Assembly (NCBI RefSeq): GCF_005233515.1 | Contig: NZ_QFZZ01000001.1 | Location: 401,320-465,319 of the forward strand | Origin: Pseudomonas sp. CFBP13508 | Lineage (GTDB): Bacteria > Pseudomonadota > Gammaproteobacteria > Pseudomonadales > Pseudomonadaceae | Length of the DNA stretch: 64,000 bases | Direction: 5' to 3' | In this document: positions 27,408 through 36,836 of the stretch, piece after piece | How positions within the stretch are numbered: position 1 is the stretch's first letter | Layout of the letters: each line of letters begins with the position of its first letter | Position numbers and translations under genes: made by a program | Notes under the pieces: generated by a model | What the model saw: only the letters and a program-made list of their open reading frames with translations | Databases searched by the model: none | What the model was told of the DNA's origin: nothing

Positions 27408-28826
27408 TCAGCGGGCGGTGAATACCAGCTTGAATTCTTGCGGCCAGCGCGGGTGCAGCAGGCTATAGGCCAAGGCGTAGGTCAGCGTGCCGATGGCAAT
27501 GTCGCTGGCCAGGTGCGCGTAGCCGGACAGGCCGGTTTGGCGCGACGCCCACATCACCACGACGACCATCAGCAGCGAGGCGAACAGGCTGCGGTAACTG
27601 GACTGAAAGAAGCAGCGCCAGTCATAACCAATCGCGGCGTGCAGGCCGCGTACCTGCAACGGCGTAATCAGCAGCATGCGCAGCAGCAATGCCAGCGCCG
27701 CCGCCATGCCGCCGTAGGTCGCCCCGAGCAGATACACCAGCGCCAGCGCGAGCAAGGTGGTGGCGACTTCCGCCTTGAGGGTCAAGTGCGTGCGATTGAC
27801 CGCCACCAGCGCGGTGGTCGCATACAGCGCCAGATTGCCCAGCGCCGCCGTGCAGGCGAGCACTTGCAGCAAGGGAATCGCTTCGGCCCATTTCGCACCG
27901 AAGATCAGCAGGATGATGTCTTTGGCGGTCAGGGCGATGCCGAAAAACAGCGGCGTGAGCACGAAGCCGCTGATCGCCGTGGAATCACCAATCACGCCGA
28001 TCAGTCGCGCCGGTTCGGCACTGCGCCGGGCGAACACCGGCAAGGCATAACTCATCAAGCCGTTGTAGATTGCCGAGCGTGGCAGGTCGATGATGCGCAT
28101 GGCCAGGTTGAACATGCCCACCGCATGGGCGCCAGCGGTGAGACCGAGAATCAGGTTGACGCCACGTTGCAGGGTCTGCGAACTCATGGCGTTGACGCAG
28201 ACTGGCAGGCCGGCGCGCAGCACTTCGCCCAGCACCTGGCGGTCGATCAAAAAAGCAATGCGCCGACGCTCGCTGCGCATCAACACCAGCGTGGAAATAC
28301 CGTCCATGATCAGCGCCTGCGCGACCACCGCCCACGGGCCGAAACCCAACAGCGCCACGGCCACGCCGCCGACCCCGCCAGCGACTTTGCCGAGCAACGT
28401 GCGCGAGGCCAGCAACTTGAAATTGCCGCTGCGGCGCATCTGCGCCACATACACCCGCGCCATCAGGGTGAAAAGGATTTTCACCGAGGCCACGGCGGTC
28501 ATCCAGCGCAGCGCGGTGGACGGCGTATACAGCACCACCGCCAGCGTAATCAACGCAATCGACAACAGACTGACCAGCACGGAAAACCAGAACACGCTGC
28601 TGATGTGTTTGTCTTCCACACGTTGCAGGCGCACCAGCGGATCTTCCAGCATCGACGAGAACAGAATGCCGACCACTTCGACCACGGCGATGATCAGCGT
28701 GCCGATGCCCAGCTCCGTCGGCGTCAGCAGATGCGCGTAGACGACAAAGGTAATCATCGACAGAAAGATCAGGCCGAACTTCTCGGTGAAAATCCATACG
28801 AGGGTCATCAGGCGACGGTTGGCCAT
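27408..28826 (-). CDS. wzx: Wzx-type polysaccharide flippase
   Basis: A 472-residue membrane protein with about 12-14 helices, of the polysaccharide-biosynthesis (MOP/PST) family. It starts with WIFTEKFGLIFLSMITFVVYAHLLTP, a typical first helix. Predicted to flip undecaprenyl-linked repeat units across the inner membrane. Its neighbours (Wzy-like, Wzc, Wza) complete a Wzx/Wzy pathway. Confidence 0.87.
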   Translation of the reverse strand: MANRRLMTLVWIFTEKFGLIFLSMITFVVYAHLLTPTELGIGTLIIAVVEVVGILFSSMLEDPLVRLQRVEDKHISSVFWFSVLVSLLSIALITLAVVLYTPSTALRWMTAVASVKILFTLMARVYVAQMRRSGNFKLLASRTLLGKVAGGVGGVAVALLGFGPWAVVAQALIMDGISTLVLMRSERRRIAFLIDRQVLGEVLRAGLPVCVNAMSSQTLQRGVNLILGLTAGAHAVGMFNLAMRIIDLPRSAIYNGLMSYALPVFARRSAEPARLIGVIGDSTAISGFVLTPLFFGIALTAKDIILLIFGAKWAEAIPLLQVLACTAALGNLALYATTALVAVNRTHLTLKAEVATTLLALALVYLLGATYGGMAAALALLLRMLLITPLQVRGLHAAIGYDWRCFFQSSYRSLFASLLMVVVVMWASRQTGLSGYAHLASDIAIGTLTYALAYSLLHPRWPQEFKLVFTAR

Positions 28827-28843
28827 GGCGCGATCCCTGAAAT

Positions 28844-29773
28844 TCAGCGGCTGTTGCCCAGGCTTTTAAAGCAGGCGTAGAGGTAGCGCAGGGTCGGTTT
28901 GCCCCGGGAGAACAACAGCGTCTGCCACGAATGCCCGAGCATCTGCTGGAACACCTCGATGACCCGGCGATGATCGCCGCGCCGGGAAAAGGCATTGAGA
29001 AATTCCACGTGGTTGGCGAGGACGAAATAGATCCGTTGCTGTTTGTTCAGCCGCGTGCCGTAACGCGCCAGGTACAGCTGGATGAAGCGCAGCTTGTGCG
29101 GGTAATACTTGTGCGGTTGCGCGGTGATGTTGGCGGCGTTGACGGCGCGCCAGTGCAGAATCTGCGGCACGCTGTGGATCTCGCTGATTTCCGCGATGCG
29201 CGTCCACAGCAGGCGATCCTCAGCAAAACGCAGGCTCTGATCGAAGCCGCCAATGGCGACGATGATCTCGCGCAGGGCGAGTACGCCGGAGGTGCCGTTG
29301 ATGATGTTCTCGCGCATGAAATCGGCAAAGTGCTCGCCGTGTTTGCAGCGATCTTCCAATTGACGTTTGCCATCACTGAATTCACTCATCTGAAAGCAAT
29401 CGATCAAACCGACTTTGCGTCCCTGTTGGCTCAGTTCGGCGTGCAGCGCCAGTTGCTTTTGCAGTTTTTCCGGATGCCAGCGGTCGTCGGCATCGAGGAA
29501 AGCGATAAAGGTTTCTTCGGCGCTGAACACGCCGCGATTGCGCGCACTGGCCGGGCCTTGATTGGGCTGCTGCAACAGCACGATGGGGAAGGGCGCGGCG
29601 TATTGCCTGACGATCTGCGGCCCGGCATCACTGGAGCCGTCATCGACGACAATCACTTTGTCCGGCAGGCGGGTCTGTGCGCACACCGAGTCGAGTGTGC
29701 GTTGGATGCTGGCGGCGGCGTTGTACAGCGGAATCACCACGCACACGGTGACGGCGGAGGGATCATTCAGCAC
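28844..29773 (-). CDS. Glycosyltransferase family 2
   Basis: A 309-residue GT-A fold enzyme. CVVIPLYNAAASI opens the nucleotide-sugar domain, VVDDGSSD follows, and FLDADDRWHPEK holds the metal-binding DxD. No membrane helix in the catalytic part. It starts at a GTG (29773) that overlaps the end of the Wzy-like gene by 7 nt. Adds one sugar of the repeat unit; donor and acceptor unknown. Confidence 0.88.
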   Translation of the reverse strand: MLNDPSAVTVCVVIPLYNAAASIQRTLDSVCAQTRLPDKVIVVDDGSSDAGPQIVRQYAAPFPIVLLQQPNQGPASARNRGVFSAEETFIAFLDADDRWHPEKLQKQLALHAELSQQGRKVGLIDCFQMSEFSDGKRQLEDRCKHGEHFADFMRENIINGTSGVLALREIIVAIGGFDQSLRFAEDRLLWTRIAEISEIHSVPQILHWRAVNAANITAQPHKYYPHKLRFIQLYLARYGTRLNKQQRIYFVLANHVEFLNAFSRRGDHRRVIEVFQQMLGHSWQTLLFSRGKPTLRYLYACFKSLGNSR

Positions 29774-31074
29774 GGGCGTTGCTCCCGGAAAGTGCCGCGC
29801 ATTGGCCGAGCATTCGCCGCTGGCAGCGGCTGCGGACGGGCGATGAGGTGATGGCGGAAGGTCAGGCTGAGCACGCAGAAAATCAGGAACTCGCCCGAGC
29901 GATAGTTGGGGATCACGTAGGCGACGTAATTGGTCACCACGAACAGGCCGATGATCACCAGCGCACAGGCCTGATAGCGCGCCGACTGGTCGGCGGTGAT
30001 TGCCCGGTAGCGCTTGCTCAGGGTCTGGGCAAACATCAGCAGCAGGGCGATCAACTGAATCAGGCCGCCATTGAGCAGGGTTTCGACGTAGCCACTGTGG
30101 GCATTGCCGATGTAGCCCCAGCGGGTAATGAACGCATCGGCATCGGCACTCGCCCAGAACGCACCGAAGCCGTAGCCCTTGAGGAACTGATCGTCAATCA
30201 GCGGCTGCAACAGTTCCCAGATCAGCGTGCGGTCGGTCAGCGACGGATCACGGCCGACGAGTTCCAGCAGCATCGCGTAGTTGGCGTAGAGCACACCACA
30301 CAGAAGGAAGAACACAATCGTTGCCGCCGTGAACGCCAACAGTGAACGGTTGATGCGCAAGCGGATCAGCGTGATGAAGTAGGCGTAACTGGCGGTGCCG
30401 GCGACGATCAGCGTAATCGCCGTGGCCGACTGCGCCAGGCCAATGGCAATCAGCGCGAACAGTCCGTAGAGCATGGCCATCGGATTGCGCTGGCGGATCA
30501 TCGGCAGCAGCAACAGGATCGCAATCGCGTTCAGGCGTGCGCCAGCGTTCTTTTCCGCGAACACCCCGCGAAAGGCACCGTCACGGATGCCGCCGGAAAT
30601 AAAGGCGATATCCGGGCGAATCAAAGCGAAGATCAAGCCGACCAACGCCGCCGCGCCGATCACGCAGCCGAACAGAAACGCGATCCGTTCGATGCTGTAG
30701 CGCCAGGCGATGAAACCGGCAAAGAACACTACGCTGAGCAGCGCAACGAAACGCTTGAAGCTGAGCATCGGCTCGCTCGACCAACTGATCGACGCCGCCA
30801 CGCAGCCCAGAAACAGCAGCAAAAACAGATTCTGCCGGTAGAAGGTCTTGCTAAGGAAAACCTTGTGGCGGATGAAGAAGAACAGCGGCACCAGCAAAGT
30901 CAGCAAGCCGCAGACCTGATTGGCCAGATTGCCTTCCAGATCCTGCTGGGCATCGTCCAGCGTGCTGACATTGCCCAGGCGCAGGAAGAAGCCGATCACT
31001 TGCGTATAGAACAGCACGCCAAACAGGGTGAAGGCGTCGGCCAGCGTCGAATAACGCACTTGCAGGCGGTTCAT
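29767..31074 (-). CDS. Wzy-type polymerase / O-antigen-ligase family protein
   Basis: A 435-residue membrane protein with about 11 helices and a Wzy_C/O-antigen-ligase core: LTDRTLIWELLQP and GYGFGAFW, then NAHSGYVETLLNGG carrying the key His. The start is at 31074 (MNRLQVRYSTL), one base after the previous stop, with GGGAGG upstream; the frame further upstream is an overlap with the GT4 gene and not part of this protein. In this operon polymerase is more likely than LPS ligase. Confidence 0.85.
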   Translation of the reverse strand: MNRLQVRYSTLADAFTLFGVLFYTQVIGFFLRLGNVSTLDDAQQDLEGNLANQVCGLLTLLVPLFFFIRHKVFLSKTFYRQNLFLLLFLGCVAASISWSSEPMLSFKRFVALLSVVFFAGFIAWRYSIERIAFLFGCVIGAAALVGLIFALIRPDIAFISGGIRDGAFRGVFAEKNAGARLNAIAILLLLPMIRQRNPMAMLYGLFALIAIGLAQSATAITLIVAGTASYAYFITLIRLRINRSLLAFTAATIVFFLLCGVLYANYAMLLELVGRDPSLTDRTLIWELLQPLIDDQFLKGYGFGAFWASADADAFITRWGYIGNAHSGYVETLLNGGLIQLIALLLMFAQTLSKRYRAITADQSARYQACALVIIGLFVVTNYVAYVIPNYRSGEFLIFCVLSLTFRHHLIARPQPLPAANARPMRGTFREQRPC

Positions 31075-31075
31075 C

Positions 31076-32182
31076 TCAGCGCCTCCCGAGTAACGCCTTG
31101 AGGTAGGTCTGCACCGCGCGAGCGTTGACAAAGCGCGCGGCGGCCTCGATACGGCGCTGGCGATGCACGGCTCGCGGCGTGGCCATTTGTGCACTGATCG
31201 CGGCGGCGAGGGCGGCCGGATCGTCAACCTCGACCAAGGGCGCCACGGCGCCATCGGCGAGGATTTCCTGCGGGCCGTACGGGCAGCGGGTCGCCACGAC
31301 CGGCGTGCCGGTCGACAAGGCTTCGACCAAGGCATTGGGGCTGCCCTCGAAACGCGACGACAAGACGAAACAGTCCGCTCGGGCAATCTCGGCGATAGGG
31401 TCACTGGCGTACCCCGGCAGATCACAACGCTCTGCGACGCCGAGCGCTGCCGCCTGGGCCAGCAGTTCGCCGCGCAAGGCGCCGTCGCCGAAGATGATCA
31501 GCCGCGCATCGCCTTGTGGCAGGCGGGCGAAGGCGTCGATCAGAGTGTCGAAGCCCTTTTGCTGCGCCAGGCGACCCACGGCGACGATCACCGGGGTGGT
31601 TTTGTTCTTCAGCCAGGGATGGCTGGGCGCGGCGGCAGGCTTGTCGCGAAAATCGTTGTCGAGCACCGGGTTGTCAGCGGTGGTCACATCGCGCGGGCGG
31701 GCGATGGTGGTGTCGACCAGATCCTCGGCGACGCCTTGCGACACGCAGATCACCGGGTTGGGAATCAGCCGGTACAGCCATGGCGCCAGCCAGTAGGCGA
31801 GCTTTACCGACAGCGCCGGGTTGACGTGCTTGTCCCGCGAAAAGGCATTGCGCTCGCTGACATGCAGCCGCGCCAAGGTACCGGACAACGCGGCGGCGGC
31901 AATCGCGACGACGTTGACATGAGTGAGCACCGCCAGTTGCGCGTCGTAGCGGTTGCTGCGCAAAAAGCGCATCAGCGCCGGCACGGCGGCGGCGCTGCGC
32001 GGGCTGTCGAGCAACACTTGCCTGACCCGAGGATCGAGCGCCGGTTGATTGATGCCGGCACCGGTGAGCATCAGCAATGTCACTTCATTACCGGCCTCGA
32101 CCAAGGCACCGGCGAGGCGCACCATCATTTTCTCCGCGCCACCGGCGCCGAGGTCCTGGAGGATGATCAGCAGCTTTTTCAT
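31076..32182 (-). CDS. Glycosyltransferase family 4
   Basis: A 368-residue GT-B enzyme. LQDLGAGGAEKMMVRLA starts the acceptor domain; VAVGRLAQQKGFDTLI and EGSPNALVEALSTGTPVV (E-x7-E) form the donor site. ATG 32182 makes an ATGA overlap with the preceding gene; a GTG at 32191 is the alternative. Cytoplasmic, retaining transferase for one sugar of the repeat unit. Confidence 0.88.
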   Translation of the reverse strand: MKKLLIILQDLGAGGAEKMMVRLAGALVEAGNEVTLLMLTGAGINQPALDPRVRQVLLDSPRSAAAVPALMRFLRSNRYDAQLAVLTHVNVVAIAAAALSGTLARLHVSERNAFSRDKHVNPALSVKLAYWLAPWLYRLIPNPVICVSQGVAEDLVDTTIARPRDVTTADNPVLDNDFRDKPAAAPSHPWLKNKTTPVIVAVGRLAQQKGFDTLIDAFARLPQGDARLIIFGDGALRGELLAQAAALGVAERCDLPGYASDPIAEIARADCFVLSSRFEGSPNALVEALSTGTPVVATRCPYGPQEILADGAVAPLVEVDDPAALAAAISAQMATPRAVHRQRRIEAAARFVNARAVQTYLKALLGRR

Positions 32183-33273
32183 CGGTTCCACACCTGGTAA
32201 TAAGCCTGCGCGGCGTACTGGCTGGTATAGGGCTGGATCGCTTCGCTGACTGAGCGTCGCGGCGGTGGCGCGGATTCGCGGCTGGCCAGGCTGTCGAGCA
32301 GCGCCTCGGCCAACGCCTGCGCATCATTAACGTTGACCAGGCGCCCGAGGCGTCCGTCGTCGAGCAACTCGCGCGGCCCGCTGCCGCAATCGGTGGAAAT
32401 CACCGGCGTGCCCAGCGCCAGCGCCTCGACCAGTACCGTCGGCAAGCCTTCGTGCAATGAGCTGAGCACCAATAGCTGCGCATGGCGGATCAGCGGATAG
32501 GGATTGCGCAGATGCCCGGTGAAATGCACCAAGCGTTCGATGCCCAGCCGTTGTGCCTGCGCTTCAAGCTGCGCGCGCAAAGGGCCGTCGCCGGCAATTA
32601 CCAGATAGGGCAGCGTGCGTTGTTGCGCCGCCAGCGCGTACGCCTCCAGCAGCAAATCGAAGCCTTTGGTTTCCACCAGCCGGCCGACCCCCAACCAGTA
32701 ATGATGGGGCACGCCACCGGGCAGCGGCGCTTGTGCCGCGCGCAGTAGTTGCTCGGTGATGACCGCGTTCGGGCAATAACGGATGCGCGGTTGGCCCCAA
32801 GGCATCAACCCGGCAAGCGACTGGCGCAATCCCTGGGACACCGCGACCACCTTGCCGCTGCCGCACAGATACAGCGCGTACAACAGCCGCAGGCTGGCGC
32901 GCCCGGTGTTCTGCTCGGCACAATCCAGCGCGGCATGGCGGGTGTAGATGACTTTGCAGGCACTGCCCAGAGTGGCGAACCAGGTGCAGAGGTTGGCCTG
33001 CTCCTTGGCGCCAATCAGGTGCGTCACGCTTTCGCGGCGAATCAGCCGGCGCAACAGCACGATCGACTTCAGCCAGCCAGCGAGGCCGCCACCGCCACCG
33101 GCCATGCTCGGCGCACCGTCAACGTTGGGCGAGTCGCCGTTCATGACGAAAAAACTCACCCGCCGTCCGTCCGCCAGAAACTGCTCGGCGAGGCGTTGCT
33201 GCACGCACTCGACGCCGCCGCCAGTCTGGTAATCCTTGAGCGTGAACAGAATATGCATCGGCACAATCCTCAT
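32179..33273 (-). CDS. Glycosyltransferase family 4
   Basis: A 364-residue GT-B enzyme distinct from its neighbour. MHILFTLKDYQTGGGVECVQ opens the protein, LGVGRLVETKGFDLLLEAY and EGLPTVLVEALALGTPVIS form the donor site. ATG 33273 overlaps the previous stop as ATGA; an in-frame ATG at 33258 is also possible. Second retaining transferase of the exopolysaccharide operon. Confidence 0.88.
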   Translation of the reverse strand: MRIVPMHILFTLKDYQTGGGVECVQQRLAEQFLADGRRVSFFVMNGDSPNVDGAPSMAGGGGGLAGWLKSIVLLRRLIRRESVTHLIGAKEQANLCTWFATLGSACKVIYTRHAALDCAEQNTGRASLRLLYALYLCGSGKVVAVSQGLRQSLAGLMPWGQPRIRYCPNAVITEQLLRAAQAPLPGGVPHHYWLGVGRLVETKGFDLLLEAYALAAQQRTLPYLVIAGDGPLRAQLEAQAQRLGIERLVHFTGHLRNPYPLIRHAQLLVLSSLHEGLPTVLVEALALGTPVISTDCGSGPRELLDDGRLGRLVNVNDAQALAEALLDSLASRESAPPPRRSVSEAIQPYTSQYAAQAYYQVWNR

Positions 33274-33977
33274 GGGGCAGTGACATTGATTGCCACTTGC
33301 TGGCGCAGAATCAGTTCGGTCAGGCGTAGGGCATTGCTCGGGTAGTCGAGCAGGTAACGCTTGATCGTGTGCGGCTCGCGATACATGCGGTAAAAGGCGC
33401 GCAGGTGCAGGCGATTGATCGCGTCGGGGTAGTAACGCTCGCTGGCATTGGCCTCCTGACGGATGAAACCGCCGCAGGTGAACGCCACGCCGCTGAAACC
33501 ACCGCGCAGTGCTTCGAGGATAAAGCGCTCTTGCAGACCGGCGCCAAGGCCGACCAGTAGCAGATTGGTCCGCTGCCGGCAGATGTCAGCTTGGATTGCC
33601 GCACCTTGTTCGGCGTCGAAGTAACCGTTGCGCGCGCCGACCAATTGCAGGCGCGGGTACTGCGTGCCGAGCTTGTCGACGAAACGATCAAGCTCCGCCT
33701 GCTGCGCGCCGACCACATACACGCGCTTGCCGCGCTGCTCGGACTCGCGCAGCACCGGGTCGGCAATCGAGGTGAAATCGAAACTGACCCGCTGCACCGC
33801 GCGCCCGGTGATGCGCGACATGAAACCGGACATCAGCATGCCGTCGCAGAAATACGCCAGCGACGACGGCGGCTGGCGGATGAAACTGCCGATCGAGGCG
33901 AAGTTGAGAAAGGAAAACGCCCGGTTGGATTCCAGCAGGGCCGGCGAATAACGGTCGAGCAGCTCGAGGCGGATCAT
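33270..33977 (-). CDS. WecG/TagA/CpsF-family glycosyltransferase (GT26)
   Basis: A 235-residue protein. The [20 protein letters not shown] stretch corresponds to the catalytic Asp-Gly region of TagA/WecG, and [15 protein letters not shown] to their conserved GxPKQE segment, here with an altered GAGLQE. Length fits (E. coli WecG 246). The start is at 33977 in an ATGA overlap with ugd; the longer open frame upstream is a shadow of ugd. Expected to add one sugar to a lipid-linked acceptor. The changed motif makes the donor hard to guess. Confidence 0.72.
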   Translation of the reverse strand: MIRLELLDRYSPALLESNRAFSFLNFASIGSFIRQPPSSLAYFCDGMLMSGFMSRITGRAVQRVSFDFTSIADPVLRESEQRGKRVYVVGAQQAELDRFVDKLGTQYPRLQLVGARNGYFDAEQGAAIQADICRQRTNLLLVGLGAGLQERFILEALRGGFSGVAFTCGGFIRQEANASERYYPDAINRLHLRAFYRMYREPHTIKRYLLDYPSNALRLTELILRQQVAINVTAP

Positions 33978-35332
33978 GATGCAAGATCCTGTGCTTCGGC
34001 GGCGCAGGTCGGCCGACCAACGCTGATGTAGGTGAAGCCGCGTGCACTGAGGCGTTGCGGATCGAAGAGGTTGCGGCCATCGAAGATCAGCGGATTTTTC
34101 AGTTGCCGCGCGAGCAGTTCGAAGTCCGGCGCGCGAAACGATTGCCATTCGGTGACGATCACCAGCGCGTCGGCATTTTTCAGCGCCGCCTCTTTGGTCC
34201 CGGCAAGCGTCAGGTCGTCGCGCGGGCCGTAAAGCTGCTGCGCCTGTTCCATGGCTTTCGGGTCGAATGCCTGCACGCTGGCGCCGGCTCGCCACAACGC
34301 TTCCATCAACACGCGGCTGGGGGCCTCGCGCATGTCGTCGGTGTTGGGCTTGAAGCTCAGGCCCCACAGCGCGAAGGTTTTGCCTTCCAGCGCGCCGTTG
34401 AAGTGCTCGGCGATCTTGTGAAACAGCGTGCTTTTCTGCTCGTTGTTGCGTGACTCCACCGCGCGGAGCAGGCGCGCATCGATGTCGACGCCGTGGGCGG
34501 CATGGATCAACGCCCGCACATCCTTGGGGAAACACGAACCGCCATAACCGATGCCGGGATAGATGAACTGGTAGCCGATGCGTGGATCCGAGCCGATGCC
34601 ATGGCGGACCATTTCGATGTCGGCGCCAAGCTTTTCGGCGAGCCCGGCCATTTCGTTCATGAAGCTGATCTTCGTCGCGAGCATGCAGTTGGCCGCGTAC
34701 TTGGTCAGCTCGGCGCTGCGCACATCCATGACGATGATTTTTTCGCGGTTGCGATTGAACGGTTCGTACAGCTCGCGCATCAGCGCTTCGGCACGCGGGC
34801 TGTCGGTGCCGATGATGATCCGGTCGGGGCGCATGCAGTCGTCGACCGCGCAACCTTCCTTGAGAAATTCCGGGTTGGAAACCACATCGAAGGTCAGCGC
34901 AGCGCGGCCGCTTTCGCCGAGGATTGCATTGATGCATTCGCGCACCCGATCCGCCGTGCCCACCGGCACCGTGGATTTGTCGACGATGATCTGCTCGCCG
35001 CGCAGGTGCTCGCCGATGGTGCGGGCGACGCTGAGCACATGCTTGAGATCGGCCGAGCCGTCCTCATCCGGCGGCGTGCCGACCGCGATCAGCAACACAT
35101 CGCCGTGTTTTACCGCAGCGGCCAGATCGCTGCCGAATTGCAGGCGGCCGCTGTGATGATTGTCCCGCACCAGGCTTTTCAGCCCGGGTTCGTAGATGGG
35201 CAGGCTGCCGTCATTCAAGGCCTGCACCTTGGCCGCGTCGACATCCACACACAGCACGTTGTGGCCAACCTCGGCCAGCGCGGCGCCCTGGACCAGTCCG
35301 ACATAACCGATACCGAATACACTCACATTCAT
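33974..35332 (-). CDS. ugd: UDP-glucose 6-dehydrogenase
   Basis: A 452-residue enzyme oxidising UDP-glucose to UDP-glucuronate with two NAD+. [19 protein letters not shown] binds [18 protein letters not shown] lies near the substrate loop, and [11 protein letters not shown] holds the catalytic Cys. [19 protein letters not shown] is the usual C-terminal site. GAGG lies 7 nt before the ATG. It provides UDP-GlcA for this operon and for the 4-epimerase at 42107. Confidence 0.96.
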   Translation of the reverse strand: MNVSVFGIGYVGLVQGAALAEVGHNVLCVDVDAAKVQALNDGSLPIYEPGLKSLVRDNHHSGRLQFGSDLAAAVKHGDVLLIAVGTPPDEDGSADLKHVLSVARTIGEHLRGEQIIVDKSTVPVGTADRVRECINAILGESGRAALTFDVVSNPEFLKEGCAVDDCMRPDRIIIGTDSPRAEALMRELYEPFNRNREKIIVMDVRSAELTKYAANCMLATKISFMNEMAGLAEKLGADIEMVRHGIGSDPRIGYQFIYPGIGYGGSCFPKDVRALIHAAHGVDIDARLLRAVESRNNEQKSTLFHKIAEHFNGALEGKTFALWGLSFKPNTDDMREAPSRVLMEALWRAGASVQAFDPKAMEQAQQLYGPRDDLTLAGTKEAALKNADALVIVTEWQSFRAPDFELLARQLKNPLIFDGRNLFDPQRLSARGFTYISVGRPTCAAEAQDLAS

Positions 35333-35378
35333 GGGAAAACCTCATGCGTGGCGGGGTGGGCCAGAGCGCTGGCCGCTG

Positions 35379-36770
35379 TCAGTAGATGTTTTTCGAGAAC
35401 AGGGTGAAGGGCGTCTTCAGCAGGATCTTGATGTCCAGCCACAGCGACCATTGATTGATGTAATTGAGGTCTTGAGCGACCCGGCGCTGCATCTTCTCCA
35501 CGGTCTCGGTTTCGCCGCGATGCCCGGTGATCTGTGCCAGCCCGGTGATGCCAGGCTTGAGCCGATGCCGCGCCATGTAGGCGCGCACCTTGCCGGTGTA
35601 ATAGATGTTGTGGGTCACCGCGTGGGGGCGCGGGCCGACCAGCGCCATGTGGCCGAACAGCACGTTGAACAGTTGCGGCAACTCATCGATCGAGCTGCGT
35701 CGCAGAAAGCGTCCCAGCGGTGTGACGCGGTCGTCGTCGCGGGTGGCCTGACGCACTTGCTGATCGTCGTGCACGCGCATTGAGCGAAACTTCCACACGC
35801 GGATCACTTCGCCGTCGCAGCCATGGCGGTTCTGCTTGAACAGCACCGGCCCCGGCGACGTCAGCTTGATCGCGATGGCCACGCCTAGCAGCAGCGGGCT
35901 GAGCAGAATCAGCGCCACCGCAGCGACGCTGCGTTCGAACAGGTCCTTGCAGAACAGGCTGCCGGGGTGCGAAGTGAGCAGGCTTTCGTTGAGATAGATC
36001 GCCGGCATCCGCTCGATCTCGGAGATCGAATGATTGAGCAGGACCATGCTGCCCAGATCCGGAATCCACACCACGTCGACGTTCATGTCGAGCAGGTTGA
36101 TGTACAGCGCTTCGATGGTCGCTGCCTCGGCCATCGGCAGCACGATGTACACGCGCCGCGCCTGCAACCGCGTAATGATTTCGCGAATGTCCTCGACCTC
36201 ACCGAGCAGCGGCAGGATGCTCGGCGCCGGGCCGCTGTCGGCTTTCGCCGCGACAAACCCGAGCAGCAGCGCGCGATCCGGGTCGAGCAGTTTGCGCGCC
36301 AGCTCATGGGCGGTCGGGCAGGTGCCGATGATCACCGCGCGGCGCTCGTTGCAGATCATCTTGGTGTACATGCGCACGAACAGATGCAGCGGCAGAAACG
36401 TCGCCGCCTGGGCGAGAAAACCCACCACCGCCCAGACAATCACCACCTGCCGGGAGAACAAAGCGCTGGTCTGGGTGACGAAGGCGATGCTCATCAGCAG
36501 CCCGAGCAGAATCAGCCAGCCGGCGAGCAAACGTCCGAGCCCGACCAGCAGACCATGGCGCTTGTGGTAGACCTGCACCAGGCCGTAGACCGGCATCGAG
36601 CCAAGCACGGTGAGGATGATCAGCAGCCGATATTCACTGGGCAACTCGCCGATGCGCCAGTGCACCAGCACAATCAGCAACAGGTTGACCAGGGTCATTG
36701 CGCACAGCCATTGCACCCAGAAGGTGAGGCCGCGACGGTGTGCCATTTGCGCGGAATATTGCGAGGTCAT
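35379..36770 (-). CDS. Undecaprenyl-phosphate sugar phosphotransferase (WcaJ-like)
   Basis: A 463-residue polyprenyl-glycosylphosphotransferase. Four N-terminal helices, a CoA-binding-like middle, then a fifth helix (VALILLSPLLLGVAIAIKL) and the catalytic domain with KFRSMRVHDD, RRSSIDELPQLFNVL and MALVGPRPHA. It starts the repeat unit by placing (usually) glucose-1-P on undecaprenyl phosphate at the inner membrane. Confidence 0.93.
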   Translation of the reverse strand: MTSQYSAQMAHRRGLTFWVQWLCAMTLVNLLLIVLVHWRIGELPSEYRLLIILTVLGSMPVYGLVQVYHKRHGLLVGLGRLLAGWLILLGLLMSIAFVTQTSALFSRQVVIVWAVVGFLAQAATFLPLHLFVRMYTKMICNERRAVIIGTCPTAHELARKLLDPDRALLLGFVAAKADSGPAPSILPLLGEVEDIREIITRLQARRVYIVLPMAEAATIEALYINLLDMNVDVVWIPDLGSMVLLNHSISEIERMPAIYLNESLLTSHPGSLFCKDLFERSVAAVALILLSPLLLGVAIAIKLTSPGPVLFKQNRHGCDGEVIRVWKFRSMRVHDDQQVRQATRDDDRVTPLGRFLRRSSIDELPQLFNVLFGHMALVGPRPHAVTHNIYYTGKVRAYMARHRLKPGITGLAQITGHRGETETVEKMQRRVAQDLNYINQWSLWLDIKILLKTPFTLFSKNIY

Positions 36771-36836
36771 CGGCGCGATCTCCGATTCGTCGAACAGGGA
36801 AGGATTTGCTGTTGCCGGGCGGCACGGCCCGAAGGA

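Noticed and set aside
27354..28880. A 508-codon open frame on the plus strand
   Set aside because: It is antisense to wzx, has no ribosome site, and its product is rich in Gln, Arg and His as expected for an antisense shadow in high-GC coding DNA.
29767..31425. A long Wzy-like protein starting at 31425
   Set aside because: The first 117 codons are Arg/Pro/Ser-rich and lie inside the GT4 gene; the membrane protein begins at 31074 with a good ribosome site.
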